Shown: positions 10,936 to 21,934, numbered from the stretch's first letter. The stretch is DNA of 64,000 nt from Pseudoduganella namucuonensis (GCF_900116645.1 NZ_FPBO01000027.1:1-64000), one strand, 5' to 3'. Notes: generated by a model not told the origin, from the letters alone. Program-made: numbers and translations.

Positions 10936-10968
10936 AAAAAAAACCGCCGCCCGGGATTGCGGCGGCGG
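10936..10968 (-). terminator. Rho-independent terminator after TonB-dependent receptor
   Basis: Read on the minus strand, CCGCCGC / GCGGCGG arms (10965-10959 and 10950-10944) around an 8-nt loop are followed by eight consecutive T (10943-10936). It lies about 60 bp after the receptor stop, on the correct strand. Confidence 0.85.
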
Positions 10969-11030
10969 AAACTGACTGCGGGACTAGTGCAGTCGGGAGA
11001 TAAGGGACGGCCGCCGAGGCGGCCTCGAAA

Positions 11031-14000
11031 TCAGAACTTCATGCGCAGGCCCAGCGAGTAGGTGCGGCCCGGCGAGTATTGCGAGAACGTGGCGTTGGAG
11101 AACTGGAAGTAGGTGCGGCGCGACGCCCGGTTCAGGTTGACGACGTCGAACGACAGCGTCGGCCAGCCATCCTTGTCGAACACCTGGTCCAGTTCCACGC
11201 TGGACGAGAAGTCGAGCTGCTTGTAGTCGCTGACGAACAGCGCGGCGTCCGGAATGCCGTTCTGGTTGCCGCCGGAGACCTGGCTGCCTTTCGAGAAGGT
11301 GTGCGACAGGCGCGCCATGTAACCGTGGTTGTCGTAGTAGACGCCAAAGTTGTTGGTGCGCTTCGGTACGCCCAGCGCGATGAAGCCGGCCGAGCCCTCG
11401 CCGCTGGCGCGCTGGTTGATCAGGGTGACGGTCTCGCTGAAGCCGAAGCCGCGCAGCGGCAGCAGCTTGTCCAGCGGCTGCACCCAGCCCAGTTCCAGGC
11501 CGCGGATGCGCAAGGTGCCGGCCGCGTTGCGGGGACGGGTCAGCACCACGGTGGCGGCGTCCGGGCCGCCGCGCGAGTTGATGGCGCTCTGCTGGTTGGG
11601 CGCCAGCGAACCGTAGGTGACGCCGTAGGCCGCCAGCGCGCTGAACGGCATGGTGATGTTCTCGTTGACGGTGAAGCCGTCCACCTTCTTCTGGAACGCG
11701 GTCAGGCTGACGTAGCCTTCGCGGCCGGTGTACCAGTCCAGGCCCAGGTCGATATTGTCCGACAGGTAGGGCGTGAGGCCGGCGTTGCCGACGCTGCCGA
11801 TGTCGGCCGACGGCGACGAGAAGTTGATGCCGGGGCGCAGCGCGTTCGGATCGACGCGGGTCATGCTGCGCGACGCGGCGGCGCGGGCCACCAGGTCGCT
11901 GCGCAGCGTGAGGGCGGCCGTGGCGGAGGGCAGCGTGTTGCTGTACTCCGTCTCCTGGTACACCCACTGGCTCAGGTTGGGATACTTGCTGCCATTGAGC
12001 GGCAGCGCGGCGTTGCGCGGATCGGTCTGCGAGTTGAACGAACCCACCGACTGGCGGGTGCGCACGTGGCGCACGCCGGCGTTGTAGCGCAGCTCGTAGC
12101 CCAGCGGCTTGGCCTCGCCGCCGATCTCGGTGTAGACGCCGGTGGCCTTCTCTCCGATGTAGCCGGCGCTGGCGCCGGTGGACGAGGAGCCGGCGTCCGG
12201 AGCGGTGCTGTTGTAGTGGTCGTAGTTCGCGTCCTTGCGGAAGCGCGCCCAGTCGATGATGGGCTTGCCGTACGGGCCGGGCACGATGTAGCCGCCCAGC
12301 GCGGCCAGCGGTATCAACGAGCCGCCGTAGGTCAGCGCGTCGTTGCGGCCGGCGGTGTAGCCGGTGCCGAAGCCAGGATACAGCGCGGCGGCGCTGGCGC
12401 CCGGCGTGTTGGCGCCGTCGCAGGCCGGCGCGCCGTTCGGGCCCGGCAGGAACACGCTGGGGTTGTTGCCGCACACGGCGGCCTGCCACGCGGCCGAATT
12501 CTCCTGCGCGCGGATGCGGCGGTTGATGTCGTCGAAGGCCACGCCGCCCTTGACGCTGAAGGCCTTGTCGCCCCAGGTCAGGTCGGCGCGCGCGCCCTTG
12601 GTCTTGGTTTCGCGCAGTTCGTTCTGGATGTTGACGCGGCCGCCGCCCCACACGTAGCTGGCCGGGTTGTTCAGGTCCAGGCTGGAGCTGATGTTCGGCA
12701 CGCCGCCGTTGTTGTTGTCGTAGGTGACGGTGTTGCCGCCGTTGACCGCGGTGATCGGCATCACCGTGGGCGCCTCGTGGCTGAAGCGGCTGCGGTTGTA
12801 GTTGGCCTGCGCCTCCAGTTTCAGGGTCGGGCTCAGCTTCCATTCCATGCCGGGGTTGAAGCCCAGCAGGTCCACCTTGTCGTGCCGCGGCCCGTATTCG
12901 ATGAAGTTCAGGCTGTTGGCGAAGGTGCCGCCGGTGGCCACGCAGCCCTTGCTGCAGTCGGAGCGGTCCACCGTCATGTTCAGCGGGATGGCGGCGTTGT
13001 TGCGGACCGCCCAGTTGTAGGCGACGCGCTGGGCCTCGTCGTCCTTCTTGCTGTACATGGTGTCCAGGTAGAAGTGCAGGTTCCCGGTGGGGCGGTACTC
13101 GGTGCTGAAGATGGCAGAGATCTTGTCCTTGGTGCCGAAGTAGTCCATGGTGCGCCCCAGGCGCGGCACGATGGCGTTGTCGATCTGCTGGATGGTCAGG
13201 CCGGGATTGTGCGCCAGCAGGAAGGCCTGGTCGATGGGCGTGCCGGCCACCAGGCCGTTGCCGGCGTTGGCCGGCACCACGGACGGGATGGTCCAGTTGC
13301 CGCCGCCGGTGTTGTTGCGGGTGGCCGAGGTGTTCTGCGACGCCGACAGGTTGGCGTTGGTCCAGCCGACCGACTCGAAGCCGGTGGTGCGCGTTTCCTG
13401 GCGCGAGAAGGAGATCCCGCCCAGCACGCCGAAGGTGCCGCCCCAGGTCTGGCTGCCCAGCAGCGAGCCGCGCATGCCGGCCTTGTCGGCGATCTGGGTC
13501 TTGGTGCCGGTCAGGCTGCCGGCCACGTAGCGGCCTTCCTTGTCGAAGGGCCGCGCGCTGCGCAGGTTGACGACGCCGGCGGCGCCGCCCTCGAGCATCC
13601 CCGCCGTCGGGCTCTTGCTGACGGTGAGCTTGGTGAACAGGTCGGTCGGCAGCAGGTCCAGGTCGATCTCGCGGTTGCTGTTCTGGCCGTCGATCGGGCC
13701 GGACGAGGCCACCGCGATCTGCGCGTTGTTCAGCAGGACCTTGGTGAAGCTCGAGCCCAGGCCGCGGATCTGGATGTTCATGCCCTCGCCCGTCACGTCG
13801 CGCGCCACCTGCACGCCGGGGATGCGGCTGAGCGACTCGGCGATGTTCTTGTCGGGGAATTTGCCGAAATCCTCGGCGTTGATGGAGTCCTGGAAGCCGA
13901 CCGCCTCCTTCTTGTCGCGGGCGGAGGACAACAGCGAGTTGCGATAGCCGCTGACCTGGACGGTCTGCATGGGCTGGGCGGCCTCCTGGGCGGCGCCGGG

Positions 14001-14117
14001 GCTGGCCGGGGCCGCGTCCTGCGCGTAGGCCTGCGAAATGAGGCCGGCCATGACCGTGAGGCCCAATGCCACCTGGCGGCGCGCCCGCACGGCGGACCTT
14101 CCGTGTTGCTTCATCAT
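11031..14117 (-). CDS. TonB-dependent receptor, Caulobacter/Xanthomonas type
   Basis: This outer-membrane active transporter has 1028 residues. An N-terminal signal peptide (MMKQHGRSAVRARRQVALGL..SQAYAQ) is followed by a short TonB-box-like segment (MQTVQVSGYR). The plug is DSINAEDFGKFPDKNIAESLSRIPGV..EGMNIQIRGLGSSFTKVLLNN, the signature of the large TonB receptors often linked to oligosaccharide uptake. A long beta-barrel ends in the aromatic SLGLRMKF. An AGGAGACTT site precedes the start, a sigma-70 promoter lies upstream and a strong terminator follows. No SusD, glycosidase or TonB/ExbBD gene adjoins, so the ligand is not indicated. The LacI-operator-like repeats upstream suggest substrate-responsive repression. 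Confidence 0.92.
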   Translation of the reverse strand: MMKQHGRSAVRARRQVALGLTVMAGLISQAYAQDAAPASPGAAQEAAQPMQTVQVSGYRNSLLSSARDKKEAVGFQDSINAEDFGKFPDKNIAESLSRIPGVQVARDVTGEGMNIQIRGLGSSFTKVLLNNAQIAVASSGPIDGQNSNREIDLDLLPTDLFTKLTVSKSPTAGMLEGGAAGVVNLRSARPFDKEGRYVAGSLTGTKTQIADKAGMRGSLLGSQTWGGTFGVLGGISFSRQETRTTGFESVGWTNANLSASQNTSATRNNTGGGNWTIPSVVPANAGNGLVAGTPIDQAFLLAHNPGLTIQQIDNAIVPRLGRTMDYFGTKDKISAIFSTEYRPTGNLHFYLDTMYSKKDDEAQRVAYNWAVRNNAAIPLNMTVDRSDCSKGCVATGGTFANSLNFIEYGPRHDKVDLLGFNPGMEWKLSPTLKLEAQANYNRSRFSHEAPTVMPITAVNGGNTVTYDNNNGGVPNISSSLDLNNPASYVWGGGRVNIQNELRETKTKGARADLTWGDKAFSVKGGVAFDDINRRIRAQENSAAWQAAVCGNNPSVFLPGPNGAPACDGANTPGASAAALYPGFGTGYTAGRNDALTYGGSLIPLAALGGYIVPGPYGKPIIDWARFRKDANYDHYNSTAPDAGSSSTGASAGYIGEKATGVYTEIGGEAKPLGYELRYNAGVRHVRTRQSVGSFNSQTDPRNAALPLNGSKYPNLSQWVYQETEYSNTLPSATAALTLRSDLVARAAASRSMTRVDPNALRPGINFSSPSADIGSVGNAGLTPYLSDNIDLGLDWYTGREGYVSLTAFQKKVDGFTVNENITMPFSALAAYGVTYGSLAPNQQSAINSRGGPDAATVVLTRPRNAAGTLRIRGLELGWVQPLDKLLPLRGFGFSETVTLINQRASGEGSAGFIALGVPKRTNNFGVYYDNHGYMARLSHTFSKGSQVSGGNQNGIPDAALFVSDYKQLDFSSSVELDQVFDKDGWPTLSFDVVNLNRASRRTYFQFSNATFSQYSPGRTYSLGLRMKF

Positions 14118-14160
14118 CTTTAAGTCTCCTGTGGTGTTCTATTTTTGATGCTTGCAGCTC

Positions 14161-14189
14161 AGTGTAGAAGCGCGCAATGACGTTGTCAA
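14161..14189 (-). promoter_or_regulatory. Sigma-70 promoter of the TonB-dependent receptor
   Basis: On the minus strand a perfect TTGACA (14189-14184) is 17 bp from TACACT (14166-14161). A TGAC-GTT-GTCA near-palindrome (14178-14188) overlaps the -35 box and could be an operator. The position fits the receptor gene starting at 14117. Confidence 0.75.
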
Positions 14190-14204
14190 CAATTTCTAAC
14201 ATTA

Positions 14205-14307
14205 AATGTTATACGCAACCATTCACCTCTCTCAGAACAGGAAACCGAAGCTCCGGTAGCCGGCGGGATCGGCTTCGTTGCGCTTCGACATGGAATGTTA
14301 TACGCAA
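14205..14307. repeat. Direct repeat pair, candidate operator
   Basis: AATGTTATACGCAA occurs at 14205-14218 and 14294-14307, each followed by one variable base pair and CATT, so about 20 positions are conserved. The copies lie in the 350-bp divergent region between the receptor and the exporter operon, upstream of the receptor -35. TGTTATACGCAAYCA has TGNT..ANCA ends around a central CG, reminiscent of LacI-family operators. No regulator of that family is in the window. Confidence 0.5.
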
Positions 14308-14327
14308 TCATTGCCCCGGACGGTGCT

Positions 14328-14376
14328 TGTCCGGGCGGACGGCGGCGGACAGGCGGACACGGACGGACAGCGGACA
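14328..14376 (+). promoter_or_regulatory. CGGACA repeat cluster, candidate upstream activator site
   Basis: CGGACA occurs at 14346, 14354, 14364 and 14371 on the plus strand, with one inverted copy (TGTCCG) at 14328 on the far side. The cluster ends 40 bp before a sigma-54 -24/-12 element, the usual distance for enhancer sites of NtrC-type activators. The same arrangement is found before the TldD operon at 41423-41488. The activator encoded at 19185-20522 is the candidate binder (inference). Confidence 0.65.
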
Positions 14377-14415
14377 TGGCCTATCGGATTCCATTGAAAA
14401 CAAGGACTTAGGCAT

Positions 14416-14430
14416 TGGCACGAATCATGC
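14416..14430 (+). promoter_or_regulatory. Sigma-54 promoter of the exporter operon
   Basis: TGGCACGAATCATGC matches the -24/-12 consensus TGGCACG-N4-TTGC at all but one of the fixed positions (A for the first T of TTGC), with correct GG-to-GC spacing. The predicted start near 14442 gives a leader of about 26 nt before the ATG at 14468. Confidence 0.8.
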
Positions 14431-14467
14431 GTTAGTGACCACAACCGCATACCCTTATTCGACCGCC

Positions 14468-15736
14468 ATGATTCGCGACACCTCACACCAAGACACCGTC
14501 ATCGCCCCGCCCCCGCGCCAGCACCTGAAGCGCAAGGCGATAGGCGCCGCCATCGCGCTGGCCGTGGCGGCCGGCGGCGCCCTGCTGTTCCAGACCTGGA
14601 GCGGCAGCAGCCACTCGGTGAACGCGGCGCGCCTGCGCATCGCGGAGGTCAGCCGCGGCACGCTGGTGCGCGACGCCGCCGTCAACGGCCGCATCGTGGC
14701 CGCCGTCAGCCCCACCCTGTATTCGACCTCGCCCTCCACCGTCACCCTGAAGACCCACGCCGGCGACACGGTGAAGAAAGGCGACATCCTGGCCGTGCTG
14801 GAATCGCCCGACCTGGCCGATGAGCTCAAGCGCGAGCAGGCCACCTACACGGAACTGGCGGCCGAGGTGGCGCGCCAGCAGATCCTGGCGCGCAAGCAGA
14901 AGATGCTGGCCAGGCGCGACGCCGACACCGCCGAGATCGACCGCCTGTCCGCCCAGCGCACGCTGGAACGCTACGACAGCGTGTCCAACGAGGGCGTGGT
15001 GGCCAAGATCGACTACCAGAAGGCCAGGGACGCGCTGCAGGCGGCCGAGATCCGCGCCCGCCACGCGGCGCAGGCGGCCGAACTGGAGGGCGACAACGTG
15101 CTGCTGGAGCTGAAGACCAAGTCCGCCCAGCTGGAACGCCAGAAGCTCAACCTGGCCAACGCCCAGCGCAAGGTGGACGAGCTGACCGTGCGCGCGCCGG
15201 TGGACGGCTTCATCGGCACGCTGTCGGTGCCGAACCGCAGCGTGGTGCAGGCCAACGCGCCGCTGATGACGCTGGTGGACCTGTCCGCGCTGGAGGTCGA
15301 GGTCGAGGTGCCCGAAACCTATGTGGCCGACATGGGCCTGGGCATGAGCGCCGAGATCCAGGTCGGCGCCACCAAGGCCATGGGCAAGCTGTCGGCGCTG
15401 TCGCCGGAAGTGGTGAAAAACCAGGTGCTGGCGCGCGTGCGCTTCAGCGGCGCGCAGCCGGAGGGCCTGCGCCAGAACCAGCGCGTGTCGGCCCGCCTGC
15501 TGATCGACGAGAAACCGAACGCCCTGATGCTGCCGCGCGGCTCCTTCGTCGAGTCCGAGGGCGGTCGCTACGCCTACGTGCTGCGCGACGGCGTGGCCGT
15601 GCGCACGCCGATCAAGCTGGGCGCCACCAGCGTCAACGCGGTGGAAATCCTGGGCGGCTTGAAACAGGGCGACAAGGTCGTCATCGCCGGCACCGAGACC
15701 TTCGAGAACGCGGAACGCGTCTCGATCAAGCAATAA
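14468..15736 (+). CDS. HlyD/MacA-type periplasmic adaptor subunit of ABC exporter
   Basis: This membrane-fusion protein links an inner-membrane ABC exporter to an outer-membrane channel. The 422 residues comprise a cytoplasmic stub, one membrane anchor (KAIGAAIALAVAAGGALLFQ, about residues 20-40) and a split lipoyl domain (STVTLKTHAGDTVKKGDILAVLESPDL; VRAPVDGFIGTLSVPNRSVV). A long alpha-hairpin coiled coil lies between (about 115-240), and beta-barrel and membrane-proximal domains close the protein. The ATG at 14468 is downstream of the sigma-54 start point; no strong Shine-Dalgarno is seen. It heads the adaptor-ATPase-permease-permease-activator-kinase cluster. No TolC-like gene is nearby, so a shared TolC is assumed. 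Confidence 0.88.
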   Translation: MIRDTSHQDTVIAPPPRQHLKRKAIGAAIALAVAAGGALLFQTWSGSSHSVNAARLRIAEVSRGTLVRDAAVNGRIVAAVSPTLYSTSPSTVTLKTHAGDTVKKGDILAVLESPDLADELKREQATYTELAAEVARQQILARKQKMLARRDADTAEIDRLSAQRTLERYDSVSNEGVVAKIDYQKARDALQAAEIRARHAAQAAELEGDNVLLELKTKSAQLERQKLNLANAQRKVDELTVRAPVDGFIGTLSVPNRSVVQANAPLMTLVDLSALEVEVEVPETYVADMGLGMSAEIQVGATKAMGKLSALSPEVVKNQVLARVRFSGAQPEGLRQNQRVSARLLIDEKPNALMLPRGSFVESEGGRYAYVLRDGVAVRTPIKLGATSVNAVEILGGLKQGDKVVIAGTETFENAERVSIKQ

Positions 15737-15769
15737 GATCAACCGAACAATCCCACCCACGAGGCCACC

Positions 15770-16474
<705 letters not shown>

Positions 16475-16478
16475 GCGC

Positions 16479-17792
16479 ATGTTCTCCTACTACTTCATGC
16501 TCGGCGTGCGCAGCCTGCGCCGCAACCCCGCGCTGACCGCGCTGATGGTGGTGACGCTGGCGGTGGGCGTGGCGGCCAGCATCGCCACGCTGACCATCCT
16601 GCACGTGATGTCCGGCGACCCCATCCCCCACAAGAGCGAGCGCCTGATCGTGCCGCTGGTGGACAACGGCCCGCTGCAGGGCTACACGCCGGGCGACAAG
16701 CCGAACGACCGCCAGCTGTCCTATATCGACGCGGCCAACCTGCTGGCCGGCAAACAGGGCGACCGCCGCACCGCCATGTACGGCGTGGCCGGCCCGGTGG
16801 AGCCGGCGCGCAAGGACTTGAACGTGTTCACGGCCAGCGGCATGGCGCCCACGCGCGACTTCTTCGCCATGTTCGACGTGCCCTTCCTGCACGGCCAGGC
16901 CTGGAGCGGGCAGCACGACGCCGCCGGCGCCGACGTGGTGGTGCTGAGCCGCAAGCTGTCCGAGAAGCTGTACGGCGGCGCCAACCCGGTCGGCCAGCGC
17001 GTCGCCCTGATGGGCCACGAGTACCAGATCACCGGCGTGATCGACAGCTGGAACCCGATCCCGCGCTACCACCGCATCATCGGCGGCAGCGGCGCCTTCG
17101 GCACCGAGGACGAGTTCTACATCCCCTTCTCCTCCGCCATCCGCCACCAGTACAGCCACAACGGCAGCATGAACTGCACCGCCGACCGCGATCCCGGCTT
17201 CGACGCGCTGCTCAAGTCCGAATGCACGTGGATCCAGTTCTGGTACGAGCTGCATTCGGCCGGCGACCGGCCCGCCCTGCACAACTACCTGAACGCCTAC
17301 GCCGCCGAGCAGCACAAGCTGGGACGCATGAAGCGCAAGGCCGACACCCAGCTGTACAACGTGATGGAATGGCTGGAGTTCCTCAAGGTGGTCGGCAACG
17401 ACAACAAGCTGTCGGCCTGGCTGGCGTTCGGCTTCCTGGTGCTGTGCCTGGTGAACACCATCGGCCTGCTGCTGGCGAAGTTCTCGGTGCGGGCGCCGGA
17501 GGTGGGCATCCGCCGCGCGCTGGGCGCCTCGCGCAAGGAGATCTTCGCGCAGTTCCTGATCGAGACGGCGGTGGTCGGCCTGGCCGGCGGCGTGCTCGGG
17601 CTGCTGCTCGCCTTCGGCGCGCTGGCGCTGATCGCGATGCAGTCCAAGCAGCTGACGGTGGTGGCGCACATGGACTGGTTCATGCTGGCGATGACCTTCC
17701 TGATGGCCGTGACGGCCGCGATCCTGGCCGGCCTGCTGCCGACCTGGCGGGCCTGCCAGGTGACGCCGGCCCTGCAACTGAAATCACAATAA
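16479..17792 (+). CDS. ABC exporter permease 1, FtsX/MacB family
   Basis: The 437-residue protein has an N-terminal helix (about 20-45, ALMVVTLAVGVAASIATLTIL) and a large periplasmic MacB-PCD domain (about 50-310). Three C-terminal helices carry the FtsX motif VGIRRALGASRKEIFAQFLIE. This is the half-size MacB-like topology (1+3 helices) without a fused ATPase. The ATG at 16479 lies four bases after the ATPase stop, giving tight coupling. It would pair with the second permease downstream. The exported substrate is unknown; family members move peptides, lipoproteins, macrolides or siderophores. Confidence 0.88.
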   Translation: MFSYYFMLGVRSLRRNPALTALMVVTLAVGVAASIATLTILHVMSGDPIPHKSERLIVPLVDNGPLQGYTPGDKPNDRQLSYIDAANLLAGKQGDRRTAMYGVAGPVEPARKDLNVFTASGMAPTRDFFAMFDVPFLHGQAWSGQHDAAGADVVVLSRKLSEKLYGGANPVGQRVALMGHEYQITGVIDSWNPIPRYHRIIGGSGAFGTEDEFYIPFSSAIRHQYSHNGSMNCTADRDPGFDALLKSECTWIQFWYELHSAGDRPALHNYLNAYAAEQHKLGRMKRKADTQLYNVMEWLEFLKVVGNDNKLSAWLAFGFLVLCLVNTIGLLLAKFSVRAPEVGIRRALGASRKEIFAQFLIETAVVGLAGGVLGLLLAFGALALIAMQSKQLTVVAHMDWFMLAMTFLMAVTAAILAGLLPTWRACQVTPALQLKSQ

Positions 17793-17810
17793 TCCGAACG
17801 GAGCACAGAC

Positions 17811-19046
17811 ATGGAATTCCGTCCCATCCTCTCCTCGCTGATGCGCAACAAGACCGGCCCGGTGCTGGTGGCCGTGCAGGTCGCGCTCAGCCTGGCCATC
17901 CTGGCCAACGCGCTGCACATCGTAAACATCCGCCAGGCCGTGGCCGCGCGGCCCAGCGGCGTGCAGGCCGAGCGGGACATCTTCCACCTGCAGGTGCGCG
18001 AACTGAGGGAGCAGGGCCACGAGCAGCAACTGGCCACGCAAAAGGCGCAGACGGCGACGCTGCGGGCGGTGCCGGGCGTGGTCTCGGTGGCCAAGACCAG
18101 CCAGGTGCCGCTGTCGCGCTCCGGCAGCTACAACAGCGTGTCGGCGGACCTCAAGCAGGACAAGGAGAGCGGCATCGCCGCGTTCTACGTGTCGCCGGAC
18201 TCGCTGGTCAAGACCTGGGGCCTGAAGCTGGTCGAGGGCCGCGACTTCAACGACGCCGACGTGATGGAGATCGACCAGAACACCAGCAAGGAATTCCCGG
18301 CCGTGATCCAGATCACCAGGGCCATGGGCGAGAAGGTGTGGCCCGGGGCCACCAGCTTCCTCGGCAAGACGCTGTACATGGGCGTGGGGCCGGACGCCAA
18401 GCCGGTGCGCGTGATCGGCGTGATCGACACGCTGCAATCGCCCGGCGCGCAGGTCAACGTGGACGGCGGCACCAGCGTCGTCACGGCGGTGCGGCTGACG
18501 GGCGACTCGAACGCCACCTACACCGTGCGCGCCGAGCCGGGCCAGCGCGACCGCGTGATGAAGGAGGCCGAGGAGGCGCTGCGCCGCGCCGGCAACAACC
18601 AGGTGGTGGTGAAGGCGAAGACCATGGACGAGGACCGCCAGGAGCGCTACCGCGCGGACACCGGGCTGTCGTGGATGCTGATCACGGTCAGCGCGCTGCT
18701 GCTGCTGATCACGGCCAGCGGCATCGTCGGCATGGCCAGCCTGTGGGTGACGCAGCGGCGCAAGCAGATCGGCGTGCGGCGCGCGCTGGGTGCGCGGCGG
18801 ATGGACATCCTGCGCTACTTCATCACCGAGAACGTCATGATCACGACGATCGGCGTGGTGGCCGGCGTGCTGCTGGCGCTGGGCCTGAACCAGCTGCTGG
18901 TGAGCGCGCTGGAAATGGCGCGGCTGCCGGCCGGCTACATGCTGGCCGGCGCCGGCGTGTTCTGGACGCTGGGCGTGTGCGCCGTCTACGGCCCCGCCTG
19001 GCGCGCCGCCTCCACCTCCCCCGCCCTCGCCACCCGCAGCGCCTGA
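17811..19046 (+). CDS. ABC exporter permease 2, FtsX/MacB family
   Basis: The 411-residue second permease has an N-terminal helix (VLVAVQVALSLAILANALHIV), a periplasmic MacB-PCD domain, then three helices with the FtsX motif IGVRRALGARRMDILRYFITEN. GGAG lies upstream of the ATG, 18 bp after permease 1. The two permeases differ enough to suggest a heterodimer rather than a recent duplication. A long hairpin follows the stop and may reduce read-through into the regulator genes. Confidence 0.88.
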   Translation: MEFRPILSSLMRNKTGPVLVAVQVALSLAILANALHIVNIRQAVAARPSGVQAERDIFHLQVRELREQGHEQQLATQKAQTATLRAVPGVVSVAKTSQVPLSRSGSYNSVSADLKQDKESGIAAFYVSPDSLVKTWGLKLVEGRDFNDADVMEIDQNTSKEFPAVIQITRAMGEKVWPGATSFLGKTLYMGVGPDAKPVRVIGVIDTLQSPGAQVNVDGGTSVVTAVRLTGDSNATYTVRAEPGQRDRVMKEAEEALRRAGNNQVVVKAKTMDEDRQERYRADTGLSWMLITVSALLLLITASGIVGMASLWVTQRRKQIGVRRALGARRMDILRYFITENVMITTIGVVAGVLLALGLNQLLVSALEMARLPAGYMLAGAGVFWTLGVCAVYGPAWRAASTSPALATRSA

Positions 19047-19053
19047 AGTTGCT

Positions 19054-19146
19054 CCACCTACATCGGTGTCAGGCGCGACATTCGGACACGAGCTCTTCGC
19101 TCGCTCCCAAAATGTCCGAATGTCGCGCCTGACACCGATGTGGTGG
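19054..19146. repeat. Long inverted repeat (34-nt arms) between permease and activator genes
   Basis: Positions 19060-19088 and 19113-19141 are perfect 29-nt inverted copies; five more pairs (CCACC/GGTGG) extend the stem after one bulged base. The loop is about 24 nt. Each arm contains CGGACA or its complement, the hexamer also found in both sigma-54 enhancer clusters. No T-tract follows. It may be a mobile intergenic hairpin, a transcript-end stabiliser or a regulator site. Confidence 0.7.
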
Positions 19147-19184
19147 CGGTAACTTTTCGGGGGGTTTTGCGGTATGCTGGCGGG

Positions 19185-20522
<1,338 letters not shown>

Positions 20523-20552
20523 TGGCCGCCGCCGCGCCGCCGGGACGGCGCC

Positions 20553-21914
20553 ATGCCCGCTGACCGCGCCGCCAAAGGCATCCGCCTGTCCCTGCTGACC
20601 CGCTGGTCCGCCCTGGTCGGCACCCTGCTCACGCTCGGCATCCTGATCGCGCTGGCCCTCACCCGCCTGCTGCCGGACCAGCCGGTGCTGGTGGTCGGCA
20701 TCTGCCTGCTGGCCGTGATCCCGCTGGCGATGATCACGATACGCGCGCAACTGGAGCACATCCTGTCGCTGTTCCGCGCGCTCACCGGCACCGTAACCAG
20801 CTACAAGGACGGCGACTTTTCCTTCAGCCTGCACTGGCCGCAGAACGACGAGTTGAGCGACCTGGTGGCGGCCCACAACGAACTGGGACGCGTGCTGCGC
20901 GAACAGCGCCTCGGCCTGGTCCAGCGCGAGCTGCTGCTGGACACCATGGTGCAGAACACGCCGGTGGCGATGCTGCTGGTCAGCGAGGGCGGCCCCATCG
21001 TGTACGCCAACGTGGCCGCGCGCCAGTTGCTGCACCAGGGCCGCCGCCTGGAGGGCCACCGCATCGACGCCATCCTGGAGCAGGCCACGCCCGCGCTGCG
21101 CGAGGCGATGGCGCGCGGCGGCGACGGCCTGTTCACGGCCGGCGCCGACGCCGATGGCGCGGACGAGGAGGACGTGTACCACCTGGCCCGCCGCAGCTTC
21201 AACCTGAACGGCCGCCGGCACGAGCTGCTGCTGCTGCGCCAACTGACGCAGGAACTGCGCCGCCAGGAGGTGCAGACCTGGAAGAAGGTGATACGCGTGA
21301 TCAGCCATGAGCTGAACAACTCGCTGGCGCCATTGACCTCGCTGGCGCACTCCGGCGCGGAGCTGGTGCGGCGCGGCCAGACCGAGCGCCTGCCGCAGAT
21401 CCTGGCCACCATCGAGGAGCGCAGCCGCCACCTGGAAACCTTCATCCTCGGCTACGCGCGCTTCGCCAAGCTGCCCACGCCACGGCTGGAGGAGCACGAC
21501 TGGGCCGCCTTCACCGGCCAGTTGGCGCACCAGGCGCAATTCACGCTGGCCGGCGAATTGCCGCTGGAGCGCGTGTTCTTCGACGGCGCGCAGATGGAGC
21601 AAGCCTTGCTGAACCTGCTGAAGAACGCCCACGAATCGGGCTCCCCGCCCGAGGGCGTGAGCCTGGAGGTGCGCCGCGTGCAGGGCGTGGTGCGGATCGA
21701 CGTGCAGGACCGGGGCCCGGGCATGAGCGAGACGGTGTTGACCAACGCGCTGGTGCCCTTCTACTCCACCAAGCGCAGCGGCACCGGCCTGGGGCTGGCG
21801 CTGGCGCGCGAGATCGCCGAGGCGCACGGCGGCCGCATCACGCTGGCCAACCGCGACGGCGGCGGGCTGACGGTGACGATGGTGTTGCCGCTGCCGGCGG
21901 CGCAAGGAACTTAG
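20553..21914 (+). CDS. Sensor histidine kinase with short-loop membrane anchor
   Basis: The 453-residue kinase has two N-terminal helices (about 18-38 and 43-63) separated by only a few residues (TRLLPDQP). A HAMP-like/linker region and a PAS-like segment (LLDTMVQNTPVAMLLVSEGGPIVYAN) follow. The HisKA box is VISHELNNSLAPLTS, and the HATPase domain has LLNLLKNAHES (N box), VQDRGPGMS (G1) and GTGLGLALAREIAEAHGG (G2). With almost no periplasmic loop it resembles intramembrane-sensing kinases that receive their signal through a partner ABC transporter, which fits its place next to the FtsX exporter. It presumably phosphorylates D54 of the upstream activator. Confidence 0.9.
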   Translation: MPADRAAKGIRLSLLTRWSALVGTLLTLGILIALALTRLLPDQPVLVVGICLLAVIPLAMITIRAQLEHILSLFRALTGTVTSYKDGDFSFSLHWPQNDELSDLVAAHNELGRVLREQRLGLVQRELLLDTMVQNTPVAMLLVSEGGPIVYANVAARQLLHQGRRLEGHRIDAILEQATPALREAMARGGDGLFTAGADADGADEEDVYHLARRSFNLNGRRHELLLLRQLTQELRRQEVQTWKKVIRVISHELNNSLAPLTSLAHSGAELVRRGQTERLPQILATIEERSRHLETFILGYARFAKLPTPRLEEHDWAAFTGQLAHQAQFTLAGELPLERVFFDGAQMEQALLNLLKNAHESGSPPEGVSLEVRRVQGVVRIDVQDRGPGMSETVLTNALVPFYSTKRSGTGLGLALAREIAEAHGGRITLANRDGGGLTVTMVLPLPAAQGT

Positions 21915-21934
21915 GTTCCCGCCTGCGCGGGAAC
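21915..21934. repeat. REP-like palindrome
   Basis: An 8-bp GTTCCCGC/GCGGGAAC stem closes a CTGC loop and begins directly after the kinase stop, between the kinase and the spermidine-synthase-like gene. Hairpins of this general TTCCCGC..GCGGGAA type are common intergenic repeats in proteobacteria. Only one copy was seen in this window. Confidence 0.55.

Noticed and set aside
14118-14467. Possible small peptide precursor gene that the exporter and TldD proteases could process
   Set aside because: No short frame with start, ribosome site and leader-like sequence was convincing here or in 41264-41635; the space is filled by promoter elements.
19054-19146. Rho-independent terminator
   Set aside because: The stem is long and perfect but no T-tract follows on either strand.
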